64,000 nt of DNA, taken from the NCBI GenBank assembly GCA_964034945.1, contig OZ035963.1, positions 60,361,182-60,425,181 of the forward strand, given 5' to 3'. The position numbers were made by a program, and so were the translations under genes. A model generated the notes under the pieces. That model was not told the DNA's origin and made no database searches. It saw only the letters and a list, made by a program, of their open reading frames with translations. This DNA is from Chrysopilus asiliformis (lineage: Eukaryota; Arthropoda; Insecta; Diptera; Rhagionidae). Positions 11,146 through 23,309 of the stretch are shown here, one piece after another (within the stretch, counting starts at the first letter, position 1; the number at the start of each line of letters is the position of its first letter).

Positions 11146-12793
11146 TAGTTTCCAGGACGTTGGCACAACATGGCTGATTCGGCTAATTCGGGGCCTTTGG
11201 CTGTGCAGCGCTCTAGATCTGGGATGCGCCAGCAATGACGTAAGCAAAAATTATAAACTAGTGTCTTTCTAATTGTAAAAGACCACCGAGATGACAACAG
11301 AGCTAAATAAGAGTTTTGTTGATTTCTTATTGTTTTGTACGCGTTCTCAGCCATGAAAGCTAAACACTCTTGCTTTAGTAGAAATACGAGATAAGATTTA
11401 CCAAACCAAAACTTTTATCTTGAAAAAAAAAATTAATGAAATATTTTTAAACGTGATACCCGTACACAAAAAAAAATATATTAAAAATATCCTACGGTTT
11501 CATAAAAAATTTGGTTTTCCGTTCCTTCAAACCTAAGGCGATGAAATTTAATTTACATTAATTGAAAAACAAAAATCTTAGGCAAAATCTTAACAAGTTT
11601 AATATTTTTCTCTGTTACACCCCATTTTGACTATTAATATTCTTTAGGAGAATGTGCTCTCTTACAGCAAAAAAAAAAAAAAAGAAACAGAACCTGTAAT
11701 GGAAATTAAAAAAGCGGATTGAAAAGAGCCTGCGGCATTAAATGTGATAAGATTTCATTAAAAATTTTCTTGTTAAATCTCGCGTGGTCTTGTGTGCTTT
11801 TGATACACTCTCTCACGCTACTTAAATTTTCCAAATGGGTCATCTTTATGAAAAAGCAGTAAAGCATTTTCACTCTAAAATCCTGACGCAAGTATCTAAA
11901 ATACCATCTGTAAGATACGCATAATATTTTAGGCATTCTTATGTAGGCACTGTACAGTTCATTGTTATTATTTCCTTTATGCCTGGAATCTTATATTGGA
12001 GAGCTTTACAGAATTATAATTATACAATTTTTTTTTGTGAGATGAATAAATCTTTTATATTATAGCGGAATCACTTTGAAAGTTGACAGTAATGATGCTT
12101 TTCATTAATTTTTCCTCCTTAAAATGATGGTTATTTTTCTGTTTGGTCAAGGGATTTGGCGTACATTTCAGCCGTCGGATTAGTAATCTTCTTTTACGAA
12201 TACACAGACAAACAGTTGGATGTAATTAGAAAAATCTTTGAAGATGAAATTCTTCGTATTCGATGAATGTCGCATAGTTTTTTTTCTGCATATATTCAAA
12301 GTTAATTAATTTTGAAAATTGAATAGAAAGTTTTCATGTGAAATTAAGGAGATTTCATTCAACCGTATTATGGAAAACGGATTGCCGTTTTTTGCGTAGG
12401 GTAGAGCGGGACTAGAAGTATTTTTTTAACGCCGCAGATATCTTTGAAATTCTTTTAGAGCTGGTAATAGTGCGTCTGATAAAGGTCTGTACAAGAAAAC
12501 TGACTTCTAGCAGGCAAATCAGTGCAAATCTGCCTTGATTTTTCTTTTTTTTTTTTGAGAAACACATTGGGGCCAAATTTTTCTGGGGCAGTGATTTTCT
12601 TGCGCGGCATTTTTAATTAATTGAAAGTTTCCTACATTAAATTAGGACGTCCAAAAGGACACAAAATAAAGTTTAAAACCTTCAATTTAAAGAATTTTGT
12701 TCCGATATTATTTTTCTGTACCAAAATTTTGCTTCTTTTTATCATACTTTCCTTTCGCCATATTTTTTCACCATCAAAAAAATGTTGATTTTT
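11146..12793. other. AT-rich non-coding stretch
   Basis: No gene or bounded repeat recognised apart from the small diverged phrase at 11210-11250 shared with 8555-8595. Open frames on the minus strand (11706-11936 and others) lack any motif. Confidence 0.55.
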
Positions 12794-12844
12794 AAAATTC
12801 CTTACCTTTTCCTGTAGGTTTTCCATAGCTTTTGAATTTCTACA
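12794..12844 (-). repeat. 51 bp duplicated segment with exon-like borders, copy 2
   Basis: It is nearly identical to 10570-10620. On the minus strand the 34 bp core (12806-12839) is preceded by TTTTTCTGTAG and followed by GTAAGG. The base before the donor is G here and A in copy 1. Confidence 0.6.
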
Positions 12845-14947
12845 GAAAAACTTCTTGATACACGAATTTTATGTTAATTCTTGAATGCGCATTTCCCGTC
12901 TTTCCGATTTACGATCGGGGGAAATATCATCAGCACATTGAAAATAGATGGAAAGAAAATTTAACGACAATTTTTCCCATTTTCTTAATTTTTCTTCATA
13001 AAATTTTCCACCACTACATCGCGTCGCATCGGTCGTAATATAGAAAACTTCTTAATAGTTAATACTTAAATGTTTCACCACTTAATGGATGTTGCGATTA
13101 ACTAAAGCTATTGTCGTTAGATTATCGTTGAAGTTTTGTAATTTTTTTTTCAAAGTGGAACCTGAGTGAATGCGAATGTGTGCTCTTTTCATGTGCCAAA
13201 TGTAGTAGAAGGAAATAATAATGCGAGAGAATAATAATTTTGATGTATTATAAAGTTAGGGAAATGTTTATGGATTTGTAAACACCCAACGGGACGTAAT
13301 GTTTAAATTGTTTTGCGGGGGCGTGCAGAGACGAAACGAGTACGAAGATAACACACTTGAAATGTAAGAAATATAGGGTGCGTCGGGTTTGAATTGAAAA
13401 AGGACTATTCAAATGTGGCCTGAATCCCTTTCTTATTTCGTTGAAATATAAATGTTTCTTCTCGCGTGTGTGAGCACGGGCGGAGGGGTTCGTAAGTGAA
13501 TAATATACCAAACCATGTAAATATTATGATTTTTTTTAATAGAAAATATTATTCATAATAGTATGCTAATGTTCCATAAAAATGCCCTGAATTTCGATAA
13601 AAATGTTTGTATTTCGTTTGCTGTACGGAATTTATACTGTCTTAAGATTTACATTTACGTATTTATGTGTATTATTTATACAAGTTCTTGGCCTTTTTCA
13701 TGTTTTCATGTTGGAAAAGTGGTCTTTAAAGGACTTACGGCTATACAATATATGTTTCGTTGTTTTTTTTCAGGATTTTCCCCGGATTGTTTTTTTTTTG
13801 CTGCTTTTTGGTTTTCATATCTTATGACTTACTTAAGTTTAAGGCCGTAAGAAATGCTCTTGAGAAATTTAATGGTCTGGAAATTTTTCTGCCCAATTTT
13901 CTTAGGTTCGCCTCTTTTATCATTATTAGTGTTTTTATGGAACTTTTGTCAAAAATAAAACAATATTGTTGATTTTATTGAGGTATAAGAGGATATAATG
14001 TCGTAGAAAAATGTTCAATTCGTTTAATTGGGGGTTTCTTTTGAATATCATCTTTTCGGATTCAGGCACCGATTAAGGATAAACCAATTATTCAAGTGGT
14101 TAAAAGCACATTGGGTTAAATCTGTGAATTTTTTAAAAACAGATTTAAGTTTTATTTGTGGAGAAATGATTTTATCCCTCTTTAAATTTCACTTTTCACA
14201 AAAATATTCGCAGAAATCATTTTTCAAACTCCTCAGATGTTTTTTTTTTTGTGAATTCATAAATTCCTGAAAAAATTATGCACCTTTCTGAATATTCCAC
14301 AAATATTTTGGGTCTCCGACAGTCATAAGAAATGTAAAAACTTTGAGGATTTATGCTTTTGTGGAAAAATCACCGATTTTCAACAGGTGGTGCTCTAGTG
14401 CGGGAAAAAACTGAGATTGTTAATTCAGTGAGTCTATCATTGTTAAAGGATTAAAATAAAACTTTAGCACTGACAAAAATTCTTTAAGTTGTTTTTCAAA
14501 TTCATTCAGAATTCTTTAATTTTTATTAAAAACTTGGCCCATTTGCGCAAATATTCTTGAAAAAAAATAAGTTGTGCTGACCCCTACTTAAACCATATAA
14601 ATTTTGGGACTTAAATAATTTATGTTAGCCTTAGGTTACTGCTGCAAACGACAATAGGAGGTCAATTCCCATTCCATGAAAAAATGAAAATGAAAAATCG
14701 TTTTCGTTTGATTTTCATCAATCATTTATCATTTTTTTCATTTCATTTTATCCAGCAATGCAATTCTGTTTGCCACAGTGAAGACACAGTTTGCCACAGT
14801 TTTTTCATTTTGACATTTTGAATTTTTCATTTTTTCCACAGAATTAGAATTGAAATCTTGCATGTTTCACAGAAAAACTTAAACATTGCAGTTTTCATTG
14901 AACGCGAATTTATCCTCTGTCGACATCTATTAAATTTGTGATTAGGA
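12845..14947. other. AT-rich non-coding stretch
   Basis: Nothing recognised. Three overlapping plus frames near 13563-13972 are Phe/Leu/Tyr-rich translations of poly-pyrimidine and AT-rich DNA with no signal peptide-plus-domain pattern or splice sites I would trust. Confidence 0.55.
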
Positions 14948-15083
14948 GTTGTCCATAAAAAACTAGGGTATGTGGTAGTGTGGCAACGGCATTTAGCTCC
15001 GTAGGAAAACATCACAAAAAAAAACTGACGAGGGGGAAGGGGGGATTCAAAAGGCCGATAAAATAGCGTGACGTATTTTTTTT
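14948..15083. mobile_element. MITE family M, copy 3 (truncated by array)
   Basis: The left end TTGTCCATAAAAAACTAGGG is followed by the purine-rich core GAGGGGGAAGGGGGG and then GTGACGTATTTTTTTTTA. The usual terminal ATGGACAG is replaced by the CT array that begins a few bases later. Confidence 0.6.
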
Positions 15084-15091
15084 TAGAAAGT

Positions 15092-15099
15092 TTCTCTCT

Positions 15100-15144
<45 letters not shown>

Positions 15145-15896
15145 TCTCTCCCTCTCCCTCTCCCTCTCCCTCTCCCTCTCCCTCTCCCTCTCCCTCTCCC
15201 TCTCCCTCTCCCTCTCCCTCTCCCTCTCCCTCTCCCTCTCCCTCTCCCTCTCCCTCTCCCTCTCCCTCTCCCTCTCCCTCTCCCTCTCCCTCTCCCTCTC
15301 CCTCTCCCTCTCCCTCTCCCTCTCCCTCTCCCTCTCCCTCTCCCTCTCCCTCTCCCTCTCCCTCTCCCTCTCCCTCTCCCTCTCCCTCTCCCTCTCCCTC
15401 TCCCTCTCCCTCTCCCTCTCCCTCTCCCTCTCCCTCTCCCTCTCCCTCTCCCTCTCCCTCTCCCTCTCCCTCTCCCTCTCCCTCTCCCTCTCCCTCTCCC
15501 TCTCCCTCTCCCTCTCCCTCTCCCTCTCCCTCTCCCTCTCCCTCTCCCTCTCCCTCTCCCTCTCCTCTCCCTCTCCCTCTCCCTCTCCCTCTCCCTCTCC
15601 CTCTCCCTCTCCCTCTCCCTCTCCCTCTCCCTCTCCCTCTCCCTCTCCCTCTCCCTCTCCCTCTCCCTCTCCCTCTCCCTCTCCCTCTCCCTCTCCCTCT
15701 CCCTCTCCCTCTCCCTCTCCCTCTCCCTCTCCCTCTCCCTCTCCCTCTCCCTCTCCCTCTCCCTCTCCCTCTCCCTCTCCCTCTCCCTCTCCCTCTCCCT
15801 CTCCCTCTCCCTCTCCCTCTCCCTCTCCCTCTCCCTCTCTCTCCCTCTCTCTCTCCCTCTCTCTCTCTCTCTTTCCCTCTCTCTCTCTCTCTCTCT
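15092..15896. repeat. Large (CTCTCC)n hexanucleotide array within CT repeat
   Basis: About 685 bp of almost pure CTCTCC hexamers (roughly 114 units, about 15151-15836) is bordered on both sides by (CT)n. One 5 bp unit near 15561-15565 shifts the register by one base, and no other interruption is evident. All the long open frames over this array (Ser-Leu, Ser-Pro, Arg-Gly, Glu-Gly, Arg-Glu) are artefacts of the repeat. Confidence 0.97.
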
Positions 15897-16080
15897 GTCG
15901 GCACTACAACCGGTTTCCAGTCTTAACCTGCCGCAATGTGTCTCGCCAGAGGTCCCGGTCACGTGCCGATGTCCTGAATGGAAAGTTTAAGAGGGTAAAA
16001 ATCTCGAGATCGAAACTTTTTGTAGAAAAACCAATACTCCTAGCGGGTTGGGGGTGGTGCCAGTCGATAGCCAGGGTACC
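15897..16080 (-). pseudogene. Possible 3' end of a non-LTR reverse transcriptase gene
   Basis: On the minus strand an open frame of about 60 codons ends [20 protein letters not shown] then stop (TAG), only a few bases before the GA/GAGAGG strand of the array. The ARDRxxWRxxL pattern resembles the extreme C-terminus of RTE-type endonuclease-reverse transcriptases (AxDRxxWR). The frame closes upstream at TAA (16086-16088) and no RT motif is present, so at best this is a remnant. Composition is richer in GC than its surroundings. Confidence 0.35.
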
Positions 16081-16090
16081 ATTACTTTAG

Positions 16091-18404
16091 GTGTATCATC
16101 GTGTATCATCGTACACCTTCGTATAAGAAATTTTAAAAAAAAATGCATAATATGGAAATTTTTCTTTTACAATTTAAGTGGGAAAATTGTCAACTAAAAA
16201 GCAGTTGGATAAAATAAAAAAATCGCTAAATTTGCGCCCACGGTTTTTGTATTTGGTTTAAATGAAAAGTGTTTAAACCAAATGATTATTTTTTTCTGTC
16301 AGAGAAAGAAGCGACGGCACAACAAAGTAATCTGTCTTCTTTATTATTAGTGTATGTTTATGGGATGCATTTATAAATTAATCAAATGACGGTTCTTGAT
16401 TCTACTACATGCCCGATTTCCATCAGTGTCGGCACTAATTGTAAGTCTAGCTCCACTGCAAAACTCTCCACGGTTGAAGCGTTTGCCATTGCATTGTGTG
16501 TAAAAATGAACAATTTTTTTCTCATCCTGCGATGTCAATTATTGTAAAATTTATGAGTCCAAAAACTTCTTAAGCGCGTGAGTAGGCTTTCAGGCGATTG
16601 TTCTTTATTGTTTTGAGACAATGACCTCCGGTAGTGAACCGAGGTTGGAGTTTGAGTAACTTTGAAGGTAAATTCGTACGCATGAACGATACTACGTTTT
16701 TGATGTGGCAGTCTTTAAAATTCAGATTTACGACGTGGACGGGGGGCGAATGGGAGGCCCGCAATGAACAGGAAAAAGCAGTAAAGCGTGCTCTGTGACA
16801 GGATATGCACTCATGGTATATTTATGTATATCGAATGATGGGGATCAGAACAAGAAACGAAAGAGCAACCCAAAGAAATCTAAAAATAAACACAAGATAT
16901 TATTTTCTACCTCATCACCTGGAATCTGGTTGGATTTCTCCCACAGCCGTTGGCTAACAGCATCGCTGCCGTCGAAGGGAATAAACCACAGATTCTTTGA
17001 AGACAGGTAGCGATAAAGGACCTGAATTGTACGAATACTACGTGTGCAAATCGTTTTATATTAGAGTTCAGATTGTCTTTTTGTTTTATTCGTGAAAACT
17101 TGTCAATTCGCCGTACTCATCTGTCCTGAATGTTGTATGTAGGCTCCTGGAAGAAACCTCGAGATCCCTGATAGGTCATTGGGATAGGGAGTAAAGTTTG
17201 TGTGTTTCCAACCATTACCACCGACAAAGTTGGGTCTTAGTCTTGCGATTTTTTTTTGTATCTACTACTGTGGTACCGACATTTCTTACTCGCAAGACAT
17301 TTCAAACGAAATTTAAACAAAAACTTTTTGTCTGGCACGTACCACATGTACCGTCGTCTACCATTCTTACCTGCTGTGCTCAAGTTTTGGTGAAAAAATT
17401 TTCGCCTAGCTTGACTGACTTCGACTCTACTTTCAACTGGCTTAAAATTTAAATCTTCTGTTCGACTCGTATCTACGCCAGGTACCCATTGTGGTACATC
17501 CTTGATCCTTCGCTTTACGATAACAACATCGGTTTGATGCCTTTAGCGTTCGCTCAAAACAAGAAATGGAGAAAATTCCCAGCATCATTCCCGAAGCCAA
17601 ATTGAACTGTGTTTGTTTGCATTTCATCCTTATTTACCTGATCGATTGATCTTTGATTTCTTGCCAAGTGTATTCCATTCGAGATTTTTTCTTCACTTTT
17701 TTTTACCGGTCGGTGTGTGTTTTGGTAGTATTGAAAAATACACCATATAATCATATATCATTTTATGCTCCTTCTTTATACTTTTTATTTCTATACCCAA
17801 CCTTATTTTAGACTTCTTTATACTCCCGCAGATAGCTGCGAAGAGTTATTTGCCGTAGAAATTGAAAACTTTTTCCTACGACGCGATGATGGGCTTTGAT
17901 ATATTGAAGCGTGTCTACTGTAATACCACAAAACAAGTTGTGTATATGGTGACGATGATGATGGCTACAATAATGGAAAAATTGAAACAGACGTAAAGTT
18001 TCGATGGGTTAAAAACAGGGTTTTACAACCTGTGCGACGGCAAAGTGATTTTTAGAGCAAAACGTAGATCTAAGCCTGTACCCTATTTAAAAATAAATAG
18101 GAAACGAATTTTTGTATGTGGGAGTTTTGAAGGCCCCAACAGATAAAAACGTGTTTTTTTGAATTTTTTAAATGTAAATTGAGGGTTTCTTATTTTAAAA
18201 GAATACTAGGACGTGAACGCATTGTTACAGGATTTAGATATTTGCACAAACAAATATAGTTTAATAGATAGAAACTTTCCTGTGGTCGTGACGAGGGCGG
18301 ATGGTGACAGGCGAAAGATAAAATTCGTTTCTACGAGTCGAGCATGCACATGACACATAAAACAGAACACAAAGGCACAGAATTCAGAAATTTATTTCCT
18401 TGAA
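16091..18404. other. Non-coding stretch, nothing recognised
   Basis: Several short frames on both strands (16570-16764 minus, 17198-17452 plus, 17442-17754 minus) show no motif. The GTATCATCGTGTATCATCGT duplication at 16088-16107 is the only local repeat seen. Confidence 0.5.
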
Positions 18405-18640
18405 GACGCCCAAACTTGAATTTTTTCATATAAAACTGTCCGAATAAATTAAAATTCTGTCAAATGTCCAAATTTGTCCAAATGTCCAAAAATGTCCAAA
18501 TGTCCAAAATTAAAATTTTGACAAATTTTGCTAAGTTATTTATTCATCGATAGATGAATAAAATTCGCGGAGCAAATTCTTTATTCAGAATCGCGAAGAA
18601 ATTCAAGAAAAAATCGCAAGTGTAAACGAGGCCTGAGAAC
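18405..18640 (+). repeat. Dispersed repeat G, copy 1 (AAATCGCAAGTGTAAAC)
   Basis: It contains TTGAATTTTTTCATA, AAATTTTGACAAATTTTGCTAAG and AAAAAATCGCAAGTGTAAAC. The same series occurs reversed at 56935-57065. This copy also carries five tandem-like TGTCCAAA motifs (18474-18510). Confidence 0.55.
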
Positions 18641-18689
18641 AAAAATCGCTTTTTTTCTTTCCGATATGAATTCGACATTTTTTTTAAAT

Positions 18690-19337
18690 GTAAGATGTGT
18701 GCCTGTGACTGAAGACAGACGTTTTATTGGAGTGGTCCCGTTGGATTTTGATGTATGGAACGGTTATGTAAAATCTTATTTTAAACACATATATTTTTCG
18801 ATACATCTCACCGTTTTCGAGAAAACAGGAAAATAATATTCCACTTGTATGGGAGAGGGGGGAAGCATGGTCTGATAGGATCAAAATCCAATGGATGAGT
18901 TATGTAAGAACCTATTCTCAATACATTTTACGTGTTTAAATTTTTTAATGACTCACCTTTTTGGCGAAAATTGCGAAAAACCCTTTATTTTGTATGGGGG
19001 ACGGGAGGAAGGGAGGGGGGAGGAAGAGAGGGTGGTGGAAGGGAGGGCGGAGGAAGGGAGGGGGCAGGACTGTCCCAATTTTGCCCGTTCAAGAATTTAG
19101 ACTAGCTATTTGCGAGGAACGTAACTAAACAAAACTGGAAGTGTATCGCTCAATCCTTTCAAAAGTTATGGTGTTCACGGTCAGACAGACGGCCGCACAG
19201 ACAGACGGACGAACATCTTTTGTCATCCCTAACACCCTGGTGTAGTTCATTTTTATGTTCGATGATTGGTTCGATGTGTTATAAACGGTATACTAAATCT
19301 AATATACTCCTATATGATATATCATATAGAGTATAAA
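18690..19337 (+). repeat. Family A retrotransposon-like tail, copy A1
   Basis: Monomers start near ATTTTGATGTATGGAACGGT and include CACCGTTTTCGAGAAAA and a G-rich stretch. The 3' part reads GCTATTTGCGAGGAACGTAA, a GACAGACGG run, TCTTTTGTCATCCCTAACAC, CTGGTGTAGTTCATTTTT, GATTGGTTCGATG and ACGGTATACTAAATCTAATA. It ends in an inverted repeat CTATATGAT..ATCATATAG and GTATAAAA. Copies lie at 46.4, 47.9 and 51.2 kb (plus) and 34.3-34.5 kb (minus). No protein is encoded. Confidence 0.7.
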
Positions 19338-19475
19338 AAACAAACAAATAATAATAGATTTGCTAGTTCTTAGATTTTTATGCATAACTACGTAGTGCTA
19401 GATTTAAAAAAAAAACAAGAGCAAGTTTAATCTAAGGATGGTTGAAAATAATGCTTTTTTTTATTAAATATTACT

Positions 19476-19970
19476 AGCAGACCCTTCGTTGCCAGCTTAA
19501 AGTTTTATGTATAAATTTTAGAATGCCAAAAAACCATAAATAACTTAAAACCTTTTGGGAAAAAACGTTATCCTTACAGGACCTTTCGGTTCGAATTTTG
19601 AAAATCTAACACCAGAGCCGTAATCAGCGACCCCAGAAACCCCTTAATGCCAATTTTTTCAAGAAAAATTGGAAAAAGGACATTCACGTTATCCTTACAA
19701 GACTTTCCGTTTAGAATTTGGAACCCCAGAACCCCAGAAACCGCCTAATGCCGATTTTCCCGGGAAAAACGGGAAAAAGGATATTTGCGTTATCCTTACA
19801 GGACCTTCTTTTTCGAATTTTGAAAATCTAACATAGGTAAAAACCTGCGCCTGGCAACGCAGATCGTTTTGCAAAAAACCGCGTACAAACCGGTTCAGGA
19901 GTTTTTGAGTTTTGTAATCTCAAACAGACAGCCCAACAAACAAACAAACATCCATTTATAGATATAAAGA
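19476..19970 (+). repeat. RTE-like 3' tail with GGATAACG monomers, copy 1
   Basis: It starts ACTAGCAGACCCTTCGTTGC. About three monomers of roughly 120-140 bp each carry GTTATCCTTACAGGACCTTTC-like sequence, AACCCCAGAAACCCCxTAATGCC and GGGAAAAAGGA. It ends with ACCGGTTCAGGAGTTTTTGA, AAACAGACAGCCC and (ACAA)n. A reverse-strand relative lies at 34540-34900 and a further diverged one at 50290-50840. Confidence 0.65.
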
Positions 19971-21685
19971 TGACAAATATGACGTCAATTCGGCTGTCAC
20001 AGTTTAGTACAGGTGCATCGTCAAAAACCCACCCCAAAATTCCGGTAGATCGTTCACCACTGGTTGAGAATTACTGCCTAAAACAATCCCTTCGCCCTCA
20101 TCATCGTCACCGTTTCCACAACCACCTCAGCTACCACCATAAAATTCCTCTCAACCTTGCAACAAACTTAAAGAAAGTGGCTGTAATAAATTTTTGAAAT
20201 TTTCTTCATAAATGCGTCATTTGTTATACAATATAAAGAAAAACTTTCCGAAGCCTTTGAGGATAACCTTCAACATTTAATCATAAATTCATTCTTTTAG
20301 TCGAAAGTAATAAAATAAAGTCGCCGTAAATATTTTTTTATTAATTTCCCCTTTTCAAGATAAATTGTTTACCAGACTTTTGTCGCCTCGGAGTTTTTTT
20401 TCACCCCCTGTCTTAAAATAAAATTCCAAATATGAGTGGTCTTTACTTTTCTCACAATTCAATCAATCAGAGTCATTAAGTCTGCGAAAAAAATATCCAA
20501 AAATATAACAAATTGCTTTTTAATGTGTATCAATTTTTTATTAACTTTACTAAATTTATCATAATTTTTTTTTAGAAAAAAACTTCTTCAATTGATTTTC
20601 AATGTAAGTTTTAGGGATTTGACAAAAAGATTCATTTTTGCGTTAATTTCTGATGATAGAATGATTTATTTTATAACAATTTAATTAATAACTCATTATG
20701 TACTAAGTGGCGGCCTCCGTAGTTTACTATAGTGAAAAGACATCAGGCGGGCAACTTAATTATTAATGAAAGTCATCAATTATGGATTAGTAGTGATGCG
20801 ATCAAAGTTATTCCCATTCATTACATTTACGATAAATAACAGCTTTCTTGTGTAAAAGATAGCACCTTCTCGTGTAATTTCAATCAGATACCAGAGACGT
20901 TATCTGCGCTTCAGAAAAAAAATCGACGTTCTTCTTAGATAGTCTGAAAATATGGCTCCAGTATCCATCCAAAGGCTAAGAAAAGGTTTGACCTCATCCA
21001 CATCCAGAAGTCTACTTGTGTGGCTGCATCTATATTCATACCCATCGGCCACCAGATATGTTCCTTTTTTTGCGTGTGTGTGTGTGTGTGTTTTTTTTTA
21101 ATATCAGGGCGAAGCAGACGACAATCAGGTGTTGTAAATGTGGATGCCCTTGAAATTATTGCTTTCTCTCTAATCTTTTCTTTCGGTTCTTAATGGTTTC
21201 CAGGTATTCTATTCGGTCAGCAGGAGAACCAGTTAAATGTTTTTCTTACATTCAGAATGAATTTGAAATGACGCCAATTTTCGAGAATGCAATAAAGTGT
21301 AGTTTGATTGGAACACAAGCATTTTTTTTGTATTTATATTTTTTTTTCCGTGAAATAATAACAGAAAATTTTTGATTTCTTTAAACTTAATAGAAATGTC
21401 TTTCAAATTTATGAAATTTCGGAGACAGTTCTGACACATGCTGTCTCCACGGGACATTTCAAAGACAGTTCATGAAAAAAATCGCGATTTTTGACAAGGT
21501 TTCAGAACTGTGATGGTGAAATTGTGCAGATCCGTAAAATGGTGCTGAAATGGAAATTGGAGTTTTTGAAACGCGTGACAACTAGCATAACTAGGAAATT
21601 TTGTTGATAACAAGTTTATATAAAATTCCTAAATATAAAGCCGGATTTTATTTTCTCCTTCATTAGAGTAATTGCTTCTGCGCCT
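19971..21685. other. AT-rich non-coding stretch with a short (GT)n tract
   Basis: (GT)n of about 20 bp lies at 21073-21091. No gene or bounded repeat recognised. Confidence 0.5.
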
Positions 21686-21860
21686 ATAAACTCAATAAAA
21701 TTGAGTAAAAGTCGTCGACTTGCGTACGGCGGAATTGACTTCCTGCAGGAAAATTTAGCCTGTGTTAGGCGCGCGTTCACCTGCGTTAGGAAAAGTAAAA
21801 ATTTGTCAATCTGTGGCGGGAGAAATTCAAAAATTAAACCTGCAGCTAGTAAAGTAGGGC
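21686..21860 (-). mobile_element. Diverged relative of the CACTCAG MITE, copy K4
   Basis: GTGGCGGGAGAAATTC, AAAATTAAACCTGCAGCTAG and TAAAGTAGGGC correspond to the reverse complement of 11000-11050 in K1. ACTCAATAAAATTGAGTAAA is an altered terminus. It is more like K3 (48722-48894) than K1 or K2. Both overlapping open frames belong to this repeat, not to a gene. Confidence 0.55.
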
Positions 21861-22449
21861 TGAAAATGGGTCTAATCTCTGAAGATGATTCTTTCGCCAA
21901 ACTGGTTCCACTACCAGTGGCGTAGCCAGAAAAGGAAGGGGTGAGGGGTGTCCAATGGGCCTATGATTAAAGTAGTGATATTTTTGCGCATGTTGTTTTG
22001 AACTCCAGCCTTCCCCCTCTGGCTTCACCACTTTAAACTACTGTTTTAAGCGCGGTTCGTGCTTCTCTAAAAATCGTTATTCTTTCGTATAACTTTCCAT
22101 ATATATAGACTGATCGCAACGGTCATTTATGACATCTATCAAAAAACCAGAGCTGCCAACCATAAAACAAAAAAATGGCGCGAAATTTAAATTCTGCGTT
22201 CAATCTGGAACACCCTTTACAAGGCGTTGTATGGATGTATGGATCGTCGAAAAAAATTCAGGTTTGTACCTTTGGATTTAGAGCTGTATTTGACGCTGAC
22301 ACATGGGAATTTTTGCCGGTGGCGCATTTTTTTAATGATTTAGGTTCCGACACAAGGTTGTTTTTGACTTGTGCAATTTTTCGGCTTTTTGTCCGTAAAA
22401 CTTGTATTATTAATTAAAAAAAAATTCTAAGCGGCTGTCCTTACCTTTG

Positions 22450-23117
22450 GAGCACAATGAACGCAACCATCACGCATCCAAATGTCACTTACGAGTTTAT
22501 TTCACAGAAATGCTTTTGAGTGAGTACAGTGAACGCATTGAACGCAATCATCGACGCAAAAGTTGCCAAACTTTGAACTTTGCCCCAGCAATTCTGCGTC
22601 GACAGTTCTGCACAGTGTTAATCAAAATGTCGTTCGAGGAGAAATTAATTGAAGAAGTGCGGAAAAACACGATTTTTTCTCTGGAAAAGTGGTGTTCTGA
22701 TTTATGTCTTTGTTAGGTTGTTTTTGCACAATTCTAATAACAAATTATAAACGTTAGGAGTCATTCTTGTGTGCTTTAAAAAGTCTTCCGGGTCGGAAGT
22801 TTTTATTTTATTGAAGCAAACTTCAAAATATCCATCAATGTCCCGTGTTAAATTCACTGGCCGCACCCAATATTGTCTTATTTTTTAATTTATTCGCATC
22901 ACATGCAAATAGCAAATATACAAACAAATAAAACAAATTATCGCTTCAAAATCTCCCATTTTTTATATATTTTTCTACTTTAGTTCACTTTTAATTTTTC
23001 TGTGGTTGTCTCACAACGCAACAGACGACGCTTCTGTTGTGCTCAACCGCTCCTGAACTGCGTTGCGTGACAGTTCGAAGCGTCCTTAGTTGCGGCTTGG
23101 TTGCGTTCAATGTGCTC
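22450..23117. mobile_element. Inverted-repeat element, GAGCACAATGAACGCAACC ends
   Basis: The left terminus GAGCACAATGAACGCAACCA and reverse complement of the right (GAGCACATTGAACGCAACCA) match at 19 of 20 positions. GAACGCA recurs several times sub-terminally on both sides (GAACGCATTGAACGCAATCA; CTGAACTGCGTTGCGTGACA). It is 668 bp with no transposase frame. The superfamily is unknown. Confidence 0.7.
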
Positions 23118-23147
23118 TAAGGGTTAAATCCTTAAAATGTCGCGCTT

Positions 23148-23309
23148 ATTTTTGATTTATCGCACCATCCTCCCCTCCCCCTCTTTCTTTTATCACGCTT
23201 TTTAGCGATTTTTTGTATGGAGTTTAGTACCGTCGTAGCACTACCACAGACCCCCACCCCTCCCCCCTCAAACCATCAAAAAATGTGGCGTATTTTATAG
23301 ACAGCCCCT
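23148..23309. mobile_element. MITE family M, copy 4 (subfamily with TTTAGTACCG)
   Basis: The right end GTGGCGTATTTTATAGACAG is clear and the left end is diverged (TCGCGCTTATTTTTGATTTA). Internal ATGGAGTTTAGTACCGTCGT and GCACTACCACAGA are shared with the 57.1 kb copy, defining a subfamily. Confidence 0.6.

Noticed and set aside
15012..16090. Very long open frames (Arg-Gly, Arg-Glu, Ser-Pro, Ser-Leu repeats) on both strands
   Set aside because: They are translations of the (CTCTCC)n/(CT)n array, which lacks stops in every frame.
17442..17754. Candidate minus-strand exons
   Set aside because: Short frames without motif or consistent splice sites.
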